Assembly (NCBI GenBank): GCA_907163375.1
Contig: CAJQUW010014363.1
Location: forward strand, 434,001 to 498,000
Source: Prostheceraeus crozeri
Lineage: Eukaryota > Platyhelminthes > Polycladida > Euryleptidae
Reading direction: 5' to 3'
Length of the DNA stretch: 64,000 nt
Below the pieces are notes generated by a model. That model searched no databases. It was not told the DNA's origin and saw nothing but the letters and a program-made list of their open reading frames with translations. The position numbers were made by a program, and so were the translations under genes. Numbering within the stretch: the first letter of the stretch is position 1; each line of letters opens with the position of its first letter. This document shows positions 41,480 through 50,084 of the stretch, piece by piece.

Positions 41480-42580
41480 TCAGGCTGGCATGGAGACACT
41501 TTTTGGTTGGATGGCGTTATAGCAAATTATAGACTCGTCCAGACTTCGGTAGACGAGTACTTCACCGTCCAAATGATTATCCCGAATAGGGATGTGAAAC
41601 TCAAACAACCTATCCTCATTCACACGATTCCACTCATCCCTCATGCGCTCCAACTTCTCAAACGCCTGCCTCTCATCACCCCGCCGAGCCACAGTCCTCT
41701 CCAACTCAACATTCCTCGCTCTCAACACACTCATCTCCTTCATCATCTCTTCAAACTTCGCTTCTGCATCTCTCATTCTTCTCTCCGCAGCACTCCCACT
41801 CTTCTCACAGTCATCATTCTTCTCTTCCAACTCTCGCGTCTTATTCTTCAAATCAGTCACACTACGCCTCATTCTAATATTCTCATCCGCTACCTCCTTC
41901 GACTTCAGTTCCTTCTTTTTCAACTCATCCAACTCCTTCACGACTTCATCCTTCACCTTCTTCAAACTCTCATACTTATTCACCAACAAATCATGCGCCA
42001 TCTGCTGCGATACATGCCTCTTCTCTTCATCCTTCAACCACCTCGCCGACTGCATTCGAATCCCACCACTCTTCACTTTTGGGGAAGATGAGCTCTTCGG
42101 GGGGTCGGTGATGACAATGTTTGACACCTCCGACGACGAAGAGCTCAACTTCCTCACACGCTTCCTCACACGCTCCCTATCTAAATCCACATCATCCTCA
42201 TCATCACTCTCAAGCACTCTCTTTCGCCCAATCTCAGCCTCCAACGACGCAACTGCTCTCGCCAACTCATCATTCTCAACAACATTCTCAACCTTACCCT
42301 CCCGCTCTATCGCCAACATTCGCTCCCTCTCTTCAACAATCAACTGCGTGAATCGAAAGTCATTCACCAAACCTCCACTACAGTCAGCATGCACTCTGTA
42401 AAAACGCGCCTCATCCTCATCACCCTTCAACACTCTACACTTCACACACGCAACCCTATTCAGGATAATCATGTGGTCGGTGCCCGCCTTCTTGACATGC
42501 GCCTTGGTGTCCGCACTGCGATTGATTCGCCCACATGTACACATTTTAATATGAAATTTGCGGTTCTTATCGTTAGCCAT
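41480..42580 (-). CDS. Polinton coiled-coil protein with N-terminal zinc-binding-like cluster
   Basis: 366 codons starting at 42580, intact. Residues 13-49 have CTCGRINRSAD, a His pair and CVKCRV, a possible zinc site (CxC...H...CxxC). Residues 120-160 are acidic then basic (ESDDEDDVDLDRERVRKRVRK), like a nuclear signal. Residues 190-320 are a long heptad-rich coiled coil (ELDELKKKELKSKEV..., RNVELERTVARRG). The end has a strand-like part (DGEVLVYRSLDESIICY). No family is recognised. It is more GC-rich than the left-arm genes. Last large gene before the right terminal repeat; regulator, virion or host-interaction roles are all possible. Confidence 0.65.
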   Translation of the reverse strand: MANDKNRKFHIKMCTCGRINRSADTKAHVKKAGTDHMIILNRVACVKCRVLKGDEDEARFYRVHADCSGGLVNDFRFTQLIVEERERMLAIEREGKVENVVENDELARAVASLEAEIGRKRVLESDDEDDVDLDRERVRKRVRKLSSSSSEVSNIVITDPPKSSSSPKVKSGGIRMQSARWLKDEEKRHVSQQMAHDLLVNKYESLKKVKDEVVKELDELKKKELKSKEVADENIRMRRSVTDLKNKTRELEEKNDDCEKSGSAAERRMRDAEAKFEEMMKEMSVLRARNVELERTVARRGDERQAFEKLERMRDEWNRVNEDRLFEFHIPIRDNHLDGEVLVYRSLDESIICYNAIQPKSVSMPA

Positions 42581-43439
42581 GCCTGAGATTTCTTGTTAAC
42601 TGTAAGATAATGAAATTTGTATAAGTTTGGAATCATGTAGTACAGTCATATTCCTAAAGCATTACACTTAGTGAGGAATGATAGATTTGAGTATAGTGAG
42701 TGGCACTCGATCCCGTCGACAGCCCGAAGGCCTTGTACTGATCACTAGGGAAGTGGGAGATCTTCCCCGATACCCGCTATTTACAGCTGAAGACATCATT
42801 GTCACTGCCCCGAAGTGGTAACAGCAACGCCGAGTCAAAGTTAGTGATCAGTAGCTGGGATCTAACCCCTCAAAGCTGCCTTAGACTTAGTTAAATTTCA
42901 AATCTGATAGCAGATTTGAACTCAACATACTTGAAAACCTTAGTCTACATGTTAAAACTTTGAAAAAACTGAAAATTAAGAATTTTTAAAAAATTCCGCA
43001 TTTTACTACTCATACTACTTTTAAAAAATTTTATCAGTGGTAAAGACACTATCAAACTCTATCATACAAACTTTGAAGTAAGAAGATAGCTTGCCTACTT
43101 CAAAAGATAGAGTCCTTTGAAACACCCGATATCGGGAGCTCAGAGCGACGACCGTCGCTTACCTCGTCTTTCGATGAAATGATCAGACTTACGTTGTCGG
43201 GGGTTTATATATGCTCGGAAGAAAACTTAAAATGGCTCTATCTCCGAAAGTATTCATCGTAGCGACATGCGGTTTGTTGCAAACAATTTGTCTCATCATT
43301 CTCTATCATATGACACCTAAACCATTCTCATATAACCACGGGAAGTTGGTCCGTCAGCACATGTCCATGGAACATGCCACAAGTGAAAAAATTCCTTAGT
43401 GTGAGAGCTCCAGTGTGGTGAAAATTTTGAAAAATTTAA
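42581..43439. other. Polinton right-arm leader region
   Basis: No long gene. The block 42739-42855 contains the pair GTACTGATCACTA / TAGTGATCAGTA, able to fold as a stem with an intervening loop. A minus-strand TATA box (GCATATATAAACCC, plus 43202-43215) and a donor-like GTAAGCG (minus, near 43163) suggest that the coiled-coil gene has a promoter near 43200 and perhaps an intron ending in CTCAG just before its ATG. A 62-codon plus-strand frame at 43211-43399 with a hydrophobic segment is of doubtful reality. Confidence 0.4.
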
Positions 43440-43630
43440 AACTTCCGAATTTCGACCTGGGACCTTTACCAAAACATTTTTCATCAAATTTCACGGACCC
43501 CCCCTCGTTCGGAGAAATTTGATGAAAAATGTTTTGGTGAAGGTCCCAGGTCGAAATGCGACACTTTAGAAAATTTTCAAAATTTTACCCATACAAAGTC
43601 ACTCTGACACTTAGGATTTTTTCAGGTGAG
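43440..43630. repeat. Extra inverted and direct copies of terminal-repeat DNA
   Basis: A palindrome: TTCGACCTGGGACCTTTACC...AAATTTC (43456-43493) faces GAAATTTGATG...AGGTCGAA (43515-43555). The right half plus following sequence to about 43630 is a direct repeat of 43802-43920 in the terminal repeat. Confidence 0.85.
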
Positions 43631-43721
43631 CTCCGACCTAAAATCTTGTAACAGCTCTAACTTTTGAACGGCTGGTCCGATTGACTCGCGGCAAAAATGG
43701 CGTCGAGCAGTTTTTTCTCCT

Positions 43722-44133
43722 CTTTCAAACGAGTAGCTGTAAGACAAAATCCGTCCACTAGAAGCCAAGATCGAAGCTAGCTCTCCCGAGGGGGGGGTCA
43801 GTGAAATTTGATGAAAAATGTTTTGGTGAAGGTCCCAGGTCGAAATGCCACACTTTGGAAAATTTTCAAAATTTTGTCCATACAAAGTCACTCTGACACT
43901 TAGGATTTTTTCAGGTGAGCTACGACAGTCCACCCTCCCAACCTGGCCGGCACACCACGCCAACCTGGACAGCACATCACCGCGCGCTACGACGGCCGGC
44001 CAGAGGGGGGGGACGTCAGACTCGAAGCAACACGGCGGCACACCACGACCGACTCGACGGACAGGAGGGGGGGGGGGACGTCAGCGACGGCGGCCATCTT
44101 GCGCGGTCCAGTGCTGGAGTTTTGCTTACTACT
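43722..44133 (-). repeat. Polinton right terminal inverted repeat
   Basis: Reverse complement of the left repeat at 19066-19545, ending CTTACTACT. Contains GC-rich tracts (runs of G up to 9-10) near the tip and the shared GTCAGAGTGACTTTG block. Confidence 0.85.
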
Positions 44134-44139
44134 ATCACT
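44134..44139. repeat. Polinton target-site duplication, right
   Basis: ATCACT, identical to 19060-19065. Confidence 0.9.
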
Positions 44140-44280
44140 CATACAAGAAGCACGCACGGTAGACAGCAGACTTAACTATGCTGAATTTATCAAAAATCAA
44201 AGGCAACCAAATCAGTGGTTTAAGCTCAGAAAACTTGAATTTTTCTTGAAATTCTAACATACGATGACACTAATAATTAT

Positions 44281-45638
44281 GTGTATGATCAGTTTACGGG
44301 CTTAACAGATTCGCAGACTGCGGAGATAATTGAGTCGACAGCAGATTTTGACGACACTTCTTATCCCGATCTGAGTGATGAAATTATGAGGGAAATTGCA
44401 AAAACAGAGGAGGATGCGAAAAATAAGCGCACAAGTGACCAGACGAAGCAGAACATTAGCAAGTTTAAATCATTCTTCGTGATGAAAAGCTACCAACAAA
44501 CATTGAAGAAATGCCACTGAAATATCTGTCACAATACCTTCGCTTCTGGTACAGTAAATTCGCTTCTGGTACAGGGAATTTCTACAGCCCATGTACGCTA
44601 ATATGTATGCGGGCGGGAATTCACCGTTACTTGAGCGCAGACACAGGACGACAGGTCAATATTTTGAAAGACGTTGAATTTAATCAAGCAAATAACATGA
44701 TAAAATGGATGATTGCCAAATATCTTAAGTCGACGAAAACGATCAACAATCAAAACAGTGCGCGGTCAATTGATTCAACTGATTTGTTGAAGCTTGGTGA
44801 CAATTTTTCAAGAAAAAATCCTCAAGTTTTGCAACACGAGGTAATTTTTCTAATCATTTACCACTTTGCCTATCGAGGAAGAAAGTGGATGAGGAATCTC
44901 CAAAAGGAATCTCTTGTCTTCTCAGTGGATAGCGACAATCGTGAATTCATTGTGTGTAATAAAACTCTTGAAGAAAAAAATGTGAGATCAACACTCAATA
45001 AAAGGAATTACGAGAATATTAAAGACATTGTGATGTATTCAAAACCAGAGAAGAAAGATGAATGTCCTGTTGAAGCCATCCGACTATATTTGAGCAAGAT
45101 CCCCGATAATTGCACATGCTTATTCCCGAAGCCGCTGCAGAAATCAAAAATGGAGAGTGGCGGTTGGAAGAGTAATGCTACATGGTACTCGGATACACAA
45201 GTCGTGGGGAAGCATTTGTTGAATGATGCAATGAAAATCATTTCAAGGGAAGCAGACCTAAACGCAATTTACACCAATCACTGTGTGCGTGCAACAGTCG
45301 TTTCGGAGATGTTCTCAAAAGGGTACACAACGGACCAGATTCAAACGTTTACTGGTCATAAAAGGAATGATTCGGTGCAGCGCTATATTAAACGTGTAAC
45401 ACCGACAAAGAAAATGAAGGTATCACATGATTTAAGCAGCAGTATTCACCGATCCGAAACCCAACAAAGGGATATTTGTATTGAGGACAACAGTGGATCG
45501 ACATCATCCCAGGTTTTTTCAACTCATTATTCTGTTTCTGAAACAAAGACAACTGTATCAAGCGAGTCTAGAACTGTTCGGCGCCCGACCTCAATTCTGA
45601 GAAAGAATGGGTTTGTGCTAGAATTTTATTTGGATTAG
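44281..45638 (+). pseudogene. Crypton-type tyrosine recombinase (DUF3504-like), copy 2
   Basis: An acidic N-terminal part (44281-44520: EEDAKNKRTSDQTKQNISKF) overlaps a 375-codon frame (44511-45638) with a 1-base frame change between them, so the gene is probably just broken. The catalytic part shows Arg in HFAYRGRKWMRNL, the HxxR box in YTNHCVRATVVSEM and Tyr in TGHKRNDSVQRYIK. A Ser/Thr-rich tail follows (about residues 300-360). A small tandem duplication of TTCGCTTCTGGTACAG lies at about 44539-44575. Tyrosine recombinases of this group move Cryptons as circles. The Polinton ends 147 bases upstream. Confidence 0.8.
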
Positions 45639-45774
45639 AATGGACAGCACTTGTAATATGAGTAATTTCTATGTTTGCACAGTTTGCTTATGTTCTCTGT
45701 TCTTTCAGATTTTTTGGCATAGAGTTTTCTGCCGGACAATAATGCGGTTTTTAATTCAATGCAAATTCATATAT

Positions 45775-45824
45775 CAATCAGCGGACAATAATGCCAACTA
45801 CGGCATTAGTGTCCGCTGATTGAT
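45775..45824. repeat. Perfect-arm hairpin near the end of the outer Crypton element
   Basis: Inverted arms of 22 bases, left starting TCAATCAGCGGACA and right ending TGTCCGCTGATTGA, separated by a few bases, with one mismatch. A weaker relative CCGGACAATAATGCGG is at 45733-45748. The 24-bp end block at 45841-45864 follows. Confidence 0.8.
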
Positions 45825-45864
45825 GTAGACATCGACAGGAATTTCATCATTTTTGGGTTAGAAT

Positions 45865-46110
45865 AATCTCTATGATTACTGCTTCCATAGAGCAGTAAAG
45901 GTTATGCTTATTTTGTCATCTTTATTGCCTTCCTTCATTGAAATACATTAGCACATAAAACGTTTTTCATCCGTTATCAAATTCAATAAACTCTATTTCA
46001 AGAAAAAAAGGTTTTACAAAAGGATGAACACTACAAGTAATAAAAAGTTATACTACCTAGCAAACAGACAGTATTCCCTCGCTGCATTTAGGCTGTCATT
46101 TGAAAGGTAA
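45865..46110. other. Spacer
   Basis: Short AT-rich spacer between the outer Crypton end and the mariner element. No feature seen. Confidence 0.4.
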
Positions 46111-46364
46111 TACAGGGTGGGCGGAAATTAAATGCTTAATAGAAAATGCCTCTATTTTTGGTGCTATTAGTCAGTTTTATCTACCTTTCCTGGAGAATGC
46201 GCACTACGTTAAGGAGTTATTATCGCCAAAGTTTCATTCGAAAATATGCTGTACTTTCTCTTCTAGATGACTTTAAGATTAAGTTAATCGATTAATCATC
46301 CACACCATTTTCTGTTCTGTGCATTTATGACTAGTGATGACGATTCATTTACAACCCTTTCGAC

Positions 46365-46475
46365 CAGAATTAGACAGGTCGTCTCTTCTTCCGTTTGACT
46401 AGAAGGGAAGCATTGGAACATGTTACGTAAATGAAATGGCACAATCTCCTGACTAAATACCGTAGCAATTGAAGG
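46365..46475 (-). repeat. Fold-back repeat family fragment (loop part)
   Basis: Reverse-strand match to the loop and inner arm of 49048-49974 (CCTTCTAGTCAAACGGAAG...). Confidence 0.75.
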
Positions 46476-46734
46476 TTGCATCACGACTGACGATCGAGAG
46501 CGAAGCCCGAGATCGACAAACGATGTTGCAACCGAATTGTTAGACTCTGTTTTTTTGGACAGAGTAATGTAAGCGATTTATCACCACACTTAGCCGATTT
46601 CTATGTAATTGCTTGAACTATTAGGGAATTTGTACTTTATTGTTCCTCAATGAATGGCATAGAAATCGTTTTTCAACCATAGATATCTATAACTAGCAAT
46701 TTCGGCTGGTCAACAGTTTGCAGATGTGTTTTGG

Positions 46735-46762
46735 AACGCTATCTTAGCGCTATGATAGCGTT
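46735..46762. promoter_or_regulatory. Candidate recombinase site, left
   Basis: 28-bp near-palindrome: arm AACGCTATC, spacer TTAGCGCTAT, arm GATAGCGTT. The copy at 48692-48719 agrees at 26 of 28 bases in the same orientation. Half-sites (CGCTATT, ACGCTACT) follow down to 46860. The arms-plus-spacer layout is that of tyrosine recombinase crossover sites; the role is inferred. Confidence 0.5.
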
Positions 46763-47058
46763 ATCCGACAAACTAAGTATTTCAGAACGCGCTATTCTTT
46801 ATCATGAAGCGCCAATCTATGCGCTATTTATTGAAGTTCTGAGAAACGCTACTTAACACAATAGGAAATTGGTTGTTGTCTGTAATTGTAAATGAAAGCT
46901 ATCTTATTTTATGCACCTTTTTGGCGGAATGTTTTTGCATGTTTACTACTTGTCAAGTTACAAGAGTTCCAACAGCAACATCAGTATTAAAACTTATATT
47001 CAGCTTTTTTTTTTGTTTTCTAATTGAAAACAATTAATTCCAGATCTAATTTATTAAT

Positions 47059-48233
47059 TTAGAAAGACACATTTATATTGAAATCAAAATCAATTTGATC
47101 AATGGATGTATGAAAGCAATTACATAATTTAGTCTTTGGTTTAGGCGGGTCTAGAAGGCTGCTAAGCATCACTTCTTGCTCCGGTCTTTTTCTTTTGTAT
47201 GCTTCAACAGCATTGCTTCGATGCCCAGTTCTTGATTTTATTAACTGCTCGTCTACATTTTCTCGGAATAGCCTTGTCGCACATGTTACTTTGCCAGAAT
47301 GTGCCGTGATGTATCCTTTGATATCGGCTATGGATGCAGCCTCCGGCAACAATTTTCTGATGGAATTGACTCCAACGGGAGAAGTGGCGAATCTGGGCTG
47401 GTCTGGGATAATGTTTCGTAGTGGTCGACGGTAAAATGCTCCCGTAAAAACACCCATGCTTCGAAGCCGGCTCACGTAAAGTTTCAATATCTTATATACC
47501 GATCGATTGTTATCGCTATCGTATTGTCGAACACTTGTATCTTGCGATCGCGGATTCCACCGGAAAAGACTTTGTTGCCGCGACCCGTGTACTCAAATTT
47601 CCCATGGTCGTCTTCTGAAAACGTGAATTGCTCCAGTTGCATCTGGCGATGCTCGTCGCACGCTCTGAGCCCGAAAACTTTACAGTTGTAGAAGTAAACG
47701 GCCCGCAATAGTCCATTTCCATCATGTAAGGAAAATGCATTGGTATCCCATAGTTTCGCCTCACTATCCTCTGATATCGGATCAGCTCTCTTGTGATGGG
47801 ATCCGATGCCCCGAGAAGTGAGATTTCTCATGCAGGCATCTAAAGCACGGACAAATTGCACAAAATTGAAATCCTCCTTATCCAATATATTGCAGTCGGG
47901 TCTTTCTTCTCGGATAAATCGGGCCAATCCGCAAACAATATTGTAAATAGTATTGGGAGGATACTCGGTTCCATCCTGCCGTCGGATCTCGAATATAAAA
48001 TGTTTCAAGGCTCTTGTGGACAGCTCCAAAGGCTGACATTTCAAATCTGTTAGTTGGGGAACCAAGTAATCATTTTCTTGTGTTGTGGAAGACTTGTTGG
48101 TTTCTCCAAGTGGCCCAATCTTCATATAACTTTGTGCACCAGGAACTATTTCTAACGGTGTTCTTTGACCGTGAACATGAAACAACGCGATCAATGTCCT
48201 GAGACGACGCAATGGAAAATCGACTAGCGTCAA
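47059..48233 (-). pseudogene. Crypton-type tyrosine recombinase, copy 3 (one frameshift)
   Basis: Two frames on the minus strand overlap by 4 bases (48233-47484 and 47487-47059), so one base change separates them from a full gene of about 390 codons. The N-terminal half has the DUF3504 pattern: RALKHFIFEIRRQDGTEYPP, NTIYNIVCGLARFIREE, then KLWDTNAFSL and VYFYNCKVFGLRACDEHR with the catalytic Arg. The C-terminal half has AHSGKVTCATRLF, where Lys stands in the usual HxxR place, and the Tyr in TGHRSNAVEAYKRK. It is flanked by palindromic 28-bp repeats (46735 and 48692). Only distantly like copies 1 and 2. Confidence 0.8.
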
Positions 48234-48540
48234 AGCTGTGGTCTGCCATTGTGATCAGATGTGCTTAGGGTAAAATTCAGAAATCCTATTTATATATTAG
48301 TGATGAGAATTATTAACAAGTCAATCATTAAAGAATAGATTTCATATCAAATACAATCAGCAACTGCTTTATCAAAAGAAGACACTTATGAAAGAGTAAC
48401 AATACAACGCTATGAATTTGTATGGGCATTCATTCTGTCTATTCCCTTATTCCAACGCAACTAGGTGTGAAAGTCTTGACTGGCAACAGAATCTATTGTG
48501 TTCGCTGTTGTACAAAGAGATTATCAGCTATGTTATAAAG

Positions 48541-48560
48541 AAACGCTATCTTAGCGTATC
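48541..48560. promoter_or_regulatory. Additional partial recombinase-site-like repeat
   Basis: AAACGCTATCTTAGCGTATC repeats the first 16 bases of the flanking palindromes. Further half-sites occur at 48666-48687, 48817 and 48862. Confidence 0.4.
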
Positions 48561-48691
48561 TGGATAACAGAACAAGTCGAAATTACGGTTACATTCACAA
48601 TGTGCAATTACGAGCCATAGCAATCTTGGGTCAGATAATCAACAGATCAATCTATGCAGGCGGGCAGCGTTATTCTACTATAGCGCTAGAA

Positions 48692-48719
48692 AACGCTATC
48701 TTAGCGCTGTCATAGCGTT
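48692..48719. promoter_or_regulatory. Candidate recombinase site, right
   Basis: Direct repeat of 46735-46762 (26 of 28 bases): arm AACGCTATC, spacer, arm ATAGCGTT. Together they bracket recombinase copy 3 in a 1.98-kb segment. Confidence 0.5.
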
Positions 48720-49047
48720 CGAAGTTAGAATAGCGTCACAAAATTGTGTTGAGACAGAGCCTTTCATACAAACTTCAGCGAGTGCAAATGTGGAAATACC
48801 TTGTCAGACAGTCTGACGCTATCTGTGTTTCATACAACTTACACAAGCTGTGAGGAGCTCGAACGCTATCTAAGAAAGTGATATCTATGGTATTTCTTTA
48901 TTCAGCAGTTGAAACATGTGAAATTGCATCAACTGCACTTACATGAGGACGCAATGCAAGTGACTTAGAACTTCATGTTGATGTAACTGAAGCTACCACA
49001 GTTAATGCATATGCATGGCCTGAGTGTAACAATCCACAGAATTAGAT

Positions 49048-49974
49048 TGTTTAATCGTATCACTTTGCTAGAAGTGCAAACTGATTCAACCAAATGGCAC
49101 ATGCAGGAACTTAATAAGTGGGCAAAAAGAAATTTTTAATACCTTGCAGAGATAGGAAAAATAGTCGTGCGTCGCTTGCGGATTGCTCTGAATTCCTTCA
49201 AAATGCTCCAATCGCCACGACTCCTTCAGATTCGAAGAATTCAGATCATTGCGCAAAAGTTTTCTCGATAATGTTGGGCCCTCCGATCATTTTAAAAAAA
49301 GTTAGCAGGCGCACGAAAAAACGTTCACAAACTTCTCTGTAGAACTTGACATCGACTGTGTCTCTTTGCTGTGTGATCCGGTTGATGAAAGTCACTGAAA
49401 CTTCGCACAACTTGACGTGTTTAATGTTGAACTGGCTGCTCATTGTTCGATTGCTGTGGTATTATGTCAGCAGATTGTGCCATTTCAATAACGTTACATG
49501 TTCCAATGCTTCCCTTCTAGTCAAACGGAAGAAGAGACGACCTGTCTAATTCTGTGGTACCAATCGAACAATGAGCAGGCAGTTCAACATTAAACACGCC
49601 AAATTGTGCAAAGTTTCAGTGACTGTTATCAACCAGATCACACAGCAAAGAGACACAGACGATGTCAAGTTCTACAGAGAAGTTTGTGAACGTTTTTTTC
49701 ATGCGCCTGCTAACTTTTTTAAAAATGATCGAAGGGCCAACATTATCGAGAAAACTTTTGCGCAATGATCTGAATTCTTCGAATCTGAAGGAGTCGTGGC
49801 GATCGAAGCATTTTGAAGGAATTCAGAGCAATCCGCAAGCGCAAGCGACGCACGACTATTTTTCCTATCTCTGTAAGGTATTAAAAATTTCTTTTTGCCC
49901 AACTATTAAGTTCCTGCATGTGCCATCTGTTTAAATCAGTCTGCACTTCTAGCAAAGTGATACGATTAAACAAT
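49048..49974. repeat. Fold-back element: two 0.4-kb inverted arms around a 0.11-kb loop
   Basis: The left arm begins GATTGTTTAATCGTATCACT at about 49048 and runs to about 49451. The right arm from about 49561 ends with the reverse complement at 49974. The arms are about 95 percent alike; the right one has a small extra CGCTTG. The loop (49452-49560) resembles the inner part of the copy at 5731-6237. No protein is encoded. Inserted within the mariner's cargo. Confidence 0.9.
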
Positions 49975-50084
49975 CCAATTCTGTGCTTTCGACAGTTGCA
50001 ACTTGAACCCAGTCAGTGATTGCAAATCGAATTATTAAGAACAAAAGTCTATTGGATTGATTTTGTCATACCAATGCGCTTGTT

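Larger units (their letters stand above)
19066..44133. mobile_element. Polinton/Maverick element, 25.07 kb, end-complete fossil
   Basis: Both termini are exact: 5'-AGTAGTAAG...CTTACTACT-3' with the 6-bp duplication ATCACT outside. Terminal inverted repeats are about 0.4-0.5 kb, GC-rich at the tips. Inside are all hallmark genes of the family: family B polymerase, retrovirus-like integrase, A32-like ATPase, adenain-like protease, capsid protein and penton-like proteins, plus extra genes discussed separately. About six genes are broken, while the ATPase, protease, one penton-like protein, the TBP-like and the coiled-coil protein have open frames. The polymerase core frame is also open although its gene is broken. 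A piggyBac element (38608-41205) is inserted in the right arm. A perfect target duplication and readable repeats suggest moderate age. Confidence 0.95.
18707..45864 (+). mobile_element. Outer Crypton-bearing element, split by the Polinton (inferred)
   Basis: A 24-bp block starting ATTCTAACCCAAAAA at 18707-18730 recurs as its reverse complement at 45841-45864 with 23 of 24 bases equal. This is a terminal-repeat arrangement around a Crypton recombinase gene (44281-45638). The Polinton (19066-44133) lies between them. Without the Polinton the element would be about 2.1 kb. No clear target duplication is seen, and Cryptons usually lack inverted repeats, so the two blocks could instead belong to two separate small repeats. 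Confidence 0.4.

Noticed and set aside
41507-42401. Long plus-strand open frames opposite the coiled-coil gene
   Set aside because: Low-complexity His/Leu/Ser/Phe-rich translations, the typical shadow of a Glu/Lys-rich coiled coil on the other strand.
43211-43399. Small membrane protein gene
   Set aside because: A hydrophobic stretch exists, but the start lies within a TATA-like element that better fits the opposite strand, and no other support was found.
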